Source of the DNA: Poa pratensis
Taxonomy: Eukaryota; Streptophyta; Magnoliopsida; Poales; Poaceae
NCBI GenBank assembly: GCA_947311845.1
Contig: CAMZMU010000040.1
Coordinates: forward strand, 54,093,975-54,157,974
DNA: 64,000 bases
Direction: 5' to 3'
Shown one piece after another: positions 57,941 through 64,000 of this stretch (position 1 is its first letter; every line of letters starts with the position of its first letter). A program made the position numbers and the translations under genes. The notes beneath the pieces were generated by a model. That model saw only the letters and a program-made list of their open reading frames with translations, made no database searches and was not told where the DNA came from.

Positions 57941-60900
57941 GATTAGTGTCTCCGCAGCTTGGATCGTGTCATCCAGGTCTTTTGTTCGAGAACCTCTCCG
58001 GCTGCAGGTGTCCGCAACACCAACCTTGGTTTTCGACTACGCATATACGCCATTGCAGCGTTGGCTCCAATCACAAGTCTCTGAGACAGCAACTCTCGAA
58101 TGGGATTTGTTTGACGGAAGATGTTCAACAAAGCACGAATCCCTTGTGGTTGTGGCCCCGCAGGAAAAAGAGTCTCGTTCAGGCGAATAAACGCTGCCCG
58201 GCATAACTCCAGCAGTTCAGCACTTCGCCAGACGCGATCCTTCAGGGTGGCGAGTATGCGGGCATGGTACCTATCAAGCCAAAAGTGTTGACGCCCAGTC
58301 GTAGGGTCGTCAACCACGCTATCCAGACGCCCTTCCACGCGAATCTTTTCAGCCTGGAAGTTGTCGACAAAGCCTACAAACACGGGCGCACCAGTCAGAT
58401 CAAAAGGACAAAGCTACGCAAAAAGCTTGTAAACAGAGCAAGACTCGAACTTACACTCGAGTTGCCTGTTCACAAGATCCATCTCCCCGAGCACATATTC
58501 CTCGCGTTGGGTGGCCAACGCGGGTCTCGCCCTCAATCGATTCAGCTCAGCCTGGGCGTCCTTCAGATCTTGCTCCATTCTCACAAATTTGGCCTTCATA
58601 TACTCCATCACCTTGGCATCATTTACCATGACCCTGGGATCGGGTGGTGATTGGAGCCTGCGAGGAACTAGTCGCAGTAGCAGGTTCTCGTGACTGTTCA
58701 AAGAGCATAATCACAAACACAAAGTTTGTGTCAGAAGCTAAAACTCATGTCATAAGCATACAACTCTTCGAGTGAAAGACATTAGCAAAAGACTATTTGC
58801 ATAAACAAGGTAGCACAAACAAAGCGCAGACTCGCGCAGTTCAGAAGGTATCATTACAAGGCATAAAAAACAAAAGGGTACAGCTACCCTAAACCTAAGA
58901 TTCGATTTCCTAAGCAGACGATTGGCAGTCTCGAGTGCCCGGCGCTCCATGGTGTTCATAAAAACCTCGGCCAGTCGCGCGGCGGCTCCGCTCACCCCCT
59001 TCAGAGAAATGGGCTTCCCATCTGGCTTCCGAGGGAACGCAGACAGTGCTGCCTCATAGTCGCAATCTATCCCATGTCCCATAAGAAGCTTGATGGTGGA
59101 CTCGGATCCGCGTACCGTGTTGGCGCGAGCGAAACCCGCCATGGTGGACGTCCCGGGGCCAAACACGTCGGCGAAGTCATCCACCGTCGACGGCACTACG
59201 CCAGTCGGGAACACCACCTTGTATACAGCGCCAAGTGTGCTCGTCGATTTGGCGAGTGCTTCTTTCGCCTGGTTGCATAGGCGCCTAAGCCGCCCACAGC
59301 CTGTTCCAGCGAAAGATCGTCACTCGCCACGTCCGCAGAGGCCGGTGCGCCAACAGCTTCTGCACAATTCAAAAAGGCAAAAGTCATTTCATGACACTCG
59401 ACAGTTATATCGTCATATCAAAAGGAGAAAAGATTACTCACCTCCCATGACCTGCGCGAGTGCCGCGAGCTGGTCAGCATATCCTCGCTCGCGTGCAGCG
59501 GCTGAGTTGGTGGCGGCAGCCAGCTCTTTCTTCGACTCTTCGCGCTGCGCGGCGAGTGCATCTTCCAGCTCCTTCTTCTCGCCTGGCCCAGCAAAATCAC
59601 GTGCATTCAATACTCGACAAAATCAAGCATTGCAAAAAGAAATTCGCAAAACAAAAGCAAAAAGGAGAACTCACGACTGAGCCGCTCTAGCTCGGCGCGC
59701 ATGGTGTCCCTCTCCTGCTCCACCTGGACATAAGCCTTGGCGAATCTGCCAAGGTGTGGTAGAAGGGCTGCGAGCACACGAATTCAGCAAAAATTCAAAC
59801 TCTCACAGACCTACAACTAAACGGGTCAAGCAAAAAGCTACTTACGTGGTTCATCCACGGCTCAGGAGCCGCGACTGATGTCCCGACATCTGGAGTTGCC
59901 GCCTTGGCTGTCTCAACGACAGCATCAGTGGCCATTGGCTGGGCAGCCTCGTTTCCAGTCGGTGCAGAATTCGAGTGCTCCAGGGTTGGAACATTTCGAC
60001 TGGAGGAGTCCCAGGCTGATTGTTTTCAGCGCTGTGGGCAACACAACAAAGCAAAAAGACGGTCAGCACAAATATGTGACAGCACAAAATTCTCATACTC
60101 AAAAACACATACCTGTGCTCCTCATCTTCCTCATCTTCGGAGTCGCCAAAAATTGGTCCCCCAAAGGCTGGGGTACCACTCGACTGAAGAGGAAGAGTTG
60201 AGCTTGTTGAGCACGCACGCAAAGGAGCGGCTTGGAAAACAGGTGGTGAGCCTGATTCCTCGTCATCCTCCAAGCCCTGCTCCTCGCGGGTGAACTCAGC
60301 AGAAGGCGCCTTCTTGGCCAGTCGACGCCGCTTCGGTGGCGCGGTATCGACTTCTTGGTCAGAGGTGGCCTTGTCTTCAGATTGGACCTCTTCTGCTGCT
60401 TCCTCCTCGACCTCCTCCACATGTGAAGTGGTGGCAGAAGGGATGGGCGACTGATCCCCTTTCGGGTCCACCACCTGTGCCTGTGTTTCTTCAGTCTCGC
60501 CATTTTCAGGCAGAGGAGGAAGGGAGGCAGCAGTCGAGTGACCCTGCATAGCATACATCACAAATTGCAAAGTCAGAATCAAAAAACACATATCGTAGAA
60601 ACTACGAGTGGCAAACTATTAAACTACAGACATACCTCAAGCAAAGGGTTTTCCGTCCCGTATGGCGTAACGGGACAATCGATGTTGCAAGGGTCGGCTG
60701 TCGTCAGGCTGGTGATGTGCGCACGTGCGTCACAAGCTCGTTCCTTGACAGTTCCTCTGGGCTCATCCGAGTGGAGTCACTCGCGCCCTCATACTCCCAC
60801 ATGGGGTGCGCTCGGGCACGGAGTGGCCACACCCGCCTCTTCACAAAGGTGGCGATCAAATGAATGCCTGTGACCTTGTCCAGCAGTCCGTCGATTCGAG

Positions 60901-61600
60901 TCAGCAAAGGGCGTGCTTCCTCCATTTCTTCGGCTGAGAGCTGGTGATCCCACGCCTTGGTCCTGACGTAAGCGCAGTCGAGAAGGTGGCGACTCCGTCT
61001 TGCTCGACACTCGCATAAAACCACCCTTTCCTCCAGCCTTGCGCGGAGTCGACGGTCTTCAGGCGGAAATAGCGGGTGTCGCTGCGCACCTGGATGCCGC
61101 AGCCGCCCACGGGGTAGGTGCGACCACCTCCTCTGTTGGGTCGCACCATGAATATGGTCTTCCATAGCGCCCAGCTGGGTGCGACGCCAAGGAAGCACTC
61201 GCATAGCGTGATAAACACGCAATATGCATAATACCGTTCGGGGTGAGATCGTGGATCTGCACCCCGTAGGCATAAAGGAGGCCACGAACAAAGTCGTGGA
61301 GGGGAAGCGAGAAGCCCCTGGACACAAACTCCGCAAAGCAAACGCGCTCGTTGGCGCGTGGTTCGGGGCATACCTCCTTGGGCGATGGAGCGCGGACGGC
61401 GAGTTGCTCCGCGGGGGCAGATATCCCTGCTCGCGGAGCTTGAGCAATGGGCGTCCTTGACGGTGGACTTCGCCCAGTCCCCGCTGCCCTTCTTCAGCGC
61501 GGCGGATGCAGATGTACCCGCCACGGCTTCTTGCCCTTGGCCGCATCGGTCGCGGCAGCGGCGGCGGCACCACGCTTGGAGCCTCCACCTTTCGCCATTG
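57940..61600 (-). pseudogene. Antisense gene of the Gypsy element (PF04195-like), frame-disrupted
   Basis: The minus strand, opposite to gag-pol, carries a split gene. A likely start MAKGGGSKRGAAAAA lies at ~61598. Next come LPLHDFVRGLLYAYGVQIHD, CECFLGVAPSWALWKTIF, CGIQVRSDTRYFRLKT and GWRKGWFYASVEQDG (61500-60980), as in the putative gypsy-type transposon domain (PF04195/Transposase_28). Then come an acidic linker with a basic nuclear-signal-like PPKRRRLAKK (60560-60110), alanine/glutamate-rich coiled-coil stretches (~59450-59740) and a region GRANTVRGSE-like to LETANRLLRK (59217-58910). More coiled coil (DAQAELNRLRARPALATQ, ~58550) ends it. Exons appear separated by introns. Its function is unknown. 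Confidence 0.65.
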
Positions 61601-62864
61601 CAACGATGGAGGGTGGAGAAGAGAGCTTGGGCGCAGAGCAATGGAGGTGGGCGCGAGGAAGAAGATGAGACGAGGGGCGGCGCAAAAGCAAATGGCAAGT
61701 AAAAAATCTGCCAGCGCCGTCCCCCTATTTACCACAGATCGCAAAACGATCGCAACCGTCAAAACAAAGCATACGCTCCGCGCGAAATCTGGCCATACAC
61801 GTGGCAGCCCGGAGAGCAACCGTCGCCGGCCACTCCGCCCACTACGCACGAGAATCCAGGAAACCATCATCACGCCCCGTGAAAATCGCGCCAGAACGGT
61901 CAAATCAAGTCCACGCGGCGTCATCCCTGGTCAGCTCTGCAAAACGGGCCCACAAAACAGGGTCACGTCTTATCAAAGCCTCTCCAAGCACGCCACCGCT
62001 TGTCAGAGATAGCAGTCGCAAAATGCGTCATTGCTGACGTTGTTCTCTCTTTCACAACTGGCATAAAAGTCACTCGATGATATCTTCGGGTGGTCTCTCG
62101 CATAAGTCTCGGTTGGTTTTTAGCAAAGTCATAGAGGCCAGTCGAAATTCTTTCGACTGCAGCATCGTACTCCCATCGGGAGCGTATCAAAAAATTTCTT
62201 TGACTAAAATGTGCAGGGTAAAAGATTTTGAGATTATCCTCCATTGCAAGCAATAAAGCACAATCTCGGGGGCTACTCCCATCGGGAGCGCTGTCGCGCA
62301 CCCGATAGAATAATGGCAAAAGTGTCAGTCGACGAAACATTCGACTAAGTTCATAAGCAAAATCACACTCAAAATATTCCCGAGTTGATCCGACGATCCT
62401 TGGATGCTGCATGCATAGTGCAAAGGTAAGACCCCCGATCAGTCGAGCTGGGCTAAGGACCGCTCCAGCAGCGTTATCCTTAAATTTTCCGTGTCAGCAG
62501 ACATGATGAATTATCCCCGACGGACGCGTTGGGTTGATTCAAAATTATACTGCAGTTCGATTCCGTAAGACCTCAACGGCTGTTTCGAGTCTGTCCAGTT
62601 TGTTCCAGATTCGAGTCCGGGGACTCGAGTTTGATTGAAAGCTAGTATGGTTTTGCCACAAATGGTAGTTAACTGGCCCCGATCCGTCGTGTGTGCCGGG
62701 CCTGCTAAGCTAATATCCCTTGACTATCATAAGCAAAAACTCATAGTCGATGAAACACTCGACATAGCCAACATGTGCTATTTCATAAGAATTCTAAATA
62801 CAGATGTAAAAAATATAACGTGCATGATGTATGAGTCCATGCCCGACTCTTCGAATCAGACAAG

Positions 62865-62878
62865 TACTCGGGGGCTAC
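62865..62878 (+). promoter_or_regulatory. Gypsy polypurine tract
   Basis: TACTCGGGGGCTAC immediately before the 3' LTR at 62879, the site where plus-strand DNA synthesis should start. Confidence 0.8.
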
Positions 62879-63365
62879 TGACATGGGTATGCCTATCGGG
62901 TACCCTACCATGAGGGTACCTGGTGCACGTATCGACTAGGCCCAACTATCAGAGCCTACATGAAGCCCATGAAGGGAGGCCCACGAAGATGGAGTATCCT
63001 CCAAGTTTGGCGAAGCAATAGTCGGTTTAGAGTTTCCTTACTTGTAAATCGAGTCGGTTACGAACACCCGAGACCCAGCCTATTATTTAAGGACTGGGAG
63101 GGCCATCGAACCAGACAACGAACACCAGAGCCACAAACCCTAGCGAGATCGACATCTCGCCGGGACCTTGTAACCATCATATTCACAAAGCAATAACAGA
63201 CAGGCAGGACGTAGGGGTGTTACCTCCACACGAGGGCCCTGAACCTGGGTAAAATCTTTGCCCTGCTTGTCAGCCGACGATACTTCCAGCTCTACCACGT
63301 TCTCTCCCCCATATTCATAACCTAGGGACCTTAACCATGGGTCTTGATGAGTCTACCCCTCGTCA
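62879..63365 (+). repeat. Gypsy 3' LTR
   Basis: Same length as the 5' LTR. By eye it differs by C/A in CGA(C/A)CACC, one extra C in CCA(C)AAACCC, and one T missing in GGGA(T)CC. Confidence 0.95.
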
Positions 63366-63370
63366 CGACC

Positions 63371-63928
63371 CGACGAAGATGTCGAGTCCTCATGACCCGA
63401 CACTCCCGGATCCTTGCGACCCGAGACGGCCGACTCCTCCCGAGTCGCCGAGCCCAGCTCCTCCCGAGCTGGGGCAGTCGAGTCCTCCTGACCCGACGAT
63501 GCTGTCGACTCCTCCCGAGTCAACGAGCCCAGCTCCTCTCGAGCTGGGGCAGTCGAGTCCTCATGACCCGACAAAGCTGTTGACTCCTCTCGAGTCGACA
63601 AGTCCCACTCCGCGAACCACTGGATCGGCGTGAGTTCCTTCGGAGGAGTCGACGATCCCTCCGACTCCGCCACGGTCGAGTCGCTGACTCTGCCACCTGT
63701 CGAGACAAGGGTGCCGCCTCCGAGGTGCTCGACTCCGCCTGACAAGTCGAAGCAGGGAGCTGTGGGGCCGACGCGATGGTGCATGCTTCCAACATAAGGA
63801 GCGCGATGTCGTCTTCGTCGTCTCCACCACGGACGAGGTGTGCTTCCGCACCCTCTCCGCGCACGAGGTGTGCTTCCTCGCGCTTCTTCTTGCGGCAGTC
63901 CCGCGCCCAGTGGCCGGCGACGTCCGCA
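63371..63928 (-). mobile_element. Copia retrotransposon, gag part (minus strand), continuing from before 50120
   Basis: After the second CGACC the minus strand resumes the Ser/Glu/Arg-rich gag linker seen before 50116. It contains a zinc-knuckle end, AGHWARDCRKKKREEAHLV (~63850-63920), whose CCHC start is broken by a shift. The Gypsy element therefore inserted inside the gag-protease linker of this Copia copy. Confidence 0.8.
63429..63579 (-). repeat. 75-bp tandem repeats in the Copia gag linker
   Basis: Two 75-base units (63429-63503, 63504-63578) share CGACTCCTCCCGAGTC, GAGCCCAGCTCCTC, GAGCTGGGGCAGTCGAGTCC and TGACCCGAC. The period is a multiple of three and encodes ~25-residue repeats with DSTAPAREELGS. 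A related piece lies at 50040-50115, across the Gypsy insertion. Confidence 0.85.
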
Positions 63929-64000
63929 CGGCCCGTGTGCCTGATGGCGAGCGGCACGACCCAGCGTGGCTGTGGCACGCACGCTACGGCCACCTCAACT
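63929..64000 (+). mobile_element. Start of a plus-strand Copia GAG-pre-integrase segment
   Basis: The final bases encode, on the plus strand, DPAWLWHARYGHLN, the GAG-pre-integrase motif just before Copia integrase; the minus-strand copy at 49560 has DPAWTWHARFGHLN. PVCLMASG in the adjacent frame just upstream is the usual lead-in. This is opposite in orientation to the gag piece that ends at ~63928. Confidence 0.65.

Larger units (their letters stand above)
50121..63365 (+). mobile_element. Gypsy retrotransposon, complete, nested in the Copia element
   Basis: 13,245 bp with LTRs 50121-50607 and 62879-63365 (487 bp each) and a perfect 5-bp TSD CGACC (50116-50120, 63366-63370). The plus strand has gag, protease, RT-RNase H and integrase in Gypsy order; a 5.5-kb tail follows with an antisense gene. 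That layout, plus a PF04195-like antisense product, suggests the Tat (Retand/RIRE2-like) lineage. The two LTRs differ by one substitution and two single-base indels, so insertion was very recent. Gag and pol nevertheless contain several frame breaks. Confidence 0.95.

Overview
The window looks like a chromosome segment from a grass of the wheat/barley/rye tribe (Triticeae). It has intron-rich plant genes with GT-AG introns, many Stowaway MITEs ending in CTCCCTCCGT, two Au-type SINEs, LINE fragments, CACTA-like debris, and a recent Gypsy element nested in a Copia element. I see no bacterial features, tRNA or rRNA genes, or CRISPR arrays. All homology calls come from recalled family features; no database was searched.

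Layout. 1-2.2 kb: degenerate CACTA-like repeat DNA. 2.3-13.4 kb (+): one large NLR immune-receptor gene in three coding exons. It has a coiled-coil domain, a degenerate first NB-ARC, a canonical second NB-ARC and LRRs. Exon 1 has several frame breaks and exon 3 lacks one base. Its 6-kb first intron holds a complete small LTR retrotransposon, MITE and CACTA debris and a G21 run; its second intron holds two Stowaway MITEs sharing one TA. 13.9-14.5 kb: 5'-truncated LINE with a 14-bp target-site duplication (TSD). 16.3-19.8 kb (-): six-exon metaxin, a mitochondrial outer-membrane import component, one base short of an open frame. 20.2-20.5 kb: Au SINE. 21.7-24.7 kb: GC-rich then low-complexity DNA without a convincing gene. 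25.1-27.1 kb: tandem duplication. 27.7-28.4 kb (-): intact single-exon 20S proteasome subunit alpha type-4. 29.8-37.9 kb (-): 17-exon LRR-malectin receptor that ends just after its transmembrane helix and has no kinase. 40.8-43.2 kb (-): cis-prenyltransferase (dehydrodolichyl diphosphate synthase type) with a probable 5' leader exon. 43.3-43.6 kb: second Au SINE. 44.9-45.4 kb (+): first three exons of an ALKBH6-like dioxygenase, then transposon DNA. 46.5-64 kb: minus-strand Copia element split by a 13.2-kb Gypsy element (50121-63365; 487-bp LTRs; CGACC TSD). The last ~70 bases carry a Copia motif on the opposite strand.

The genes do not form a pathway; this is a small gene island of housekeeping genes (proteasome, dolichol synthesis, mitochondrial import) and immunity or receptor genes next to a retrotransposon block. 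Frame breaks that look like loss of one base recur in the NLR, the metaxin and the very young Gypsy element. This raises the possibility that some apparent pseudogenization is base-calling or assembly error rather than biology.
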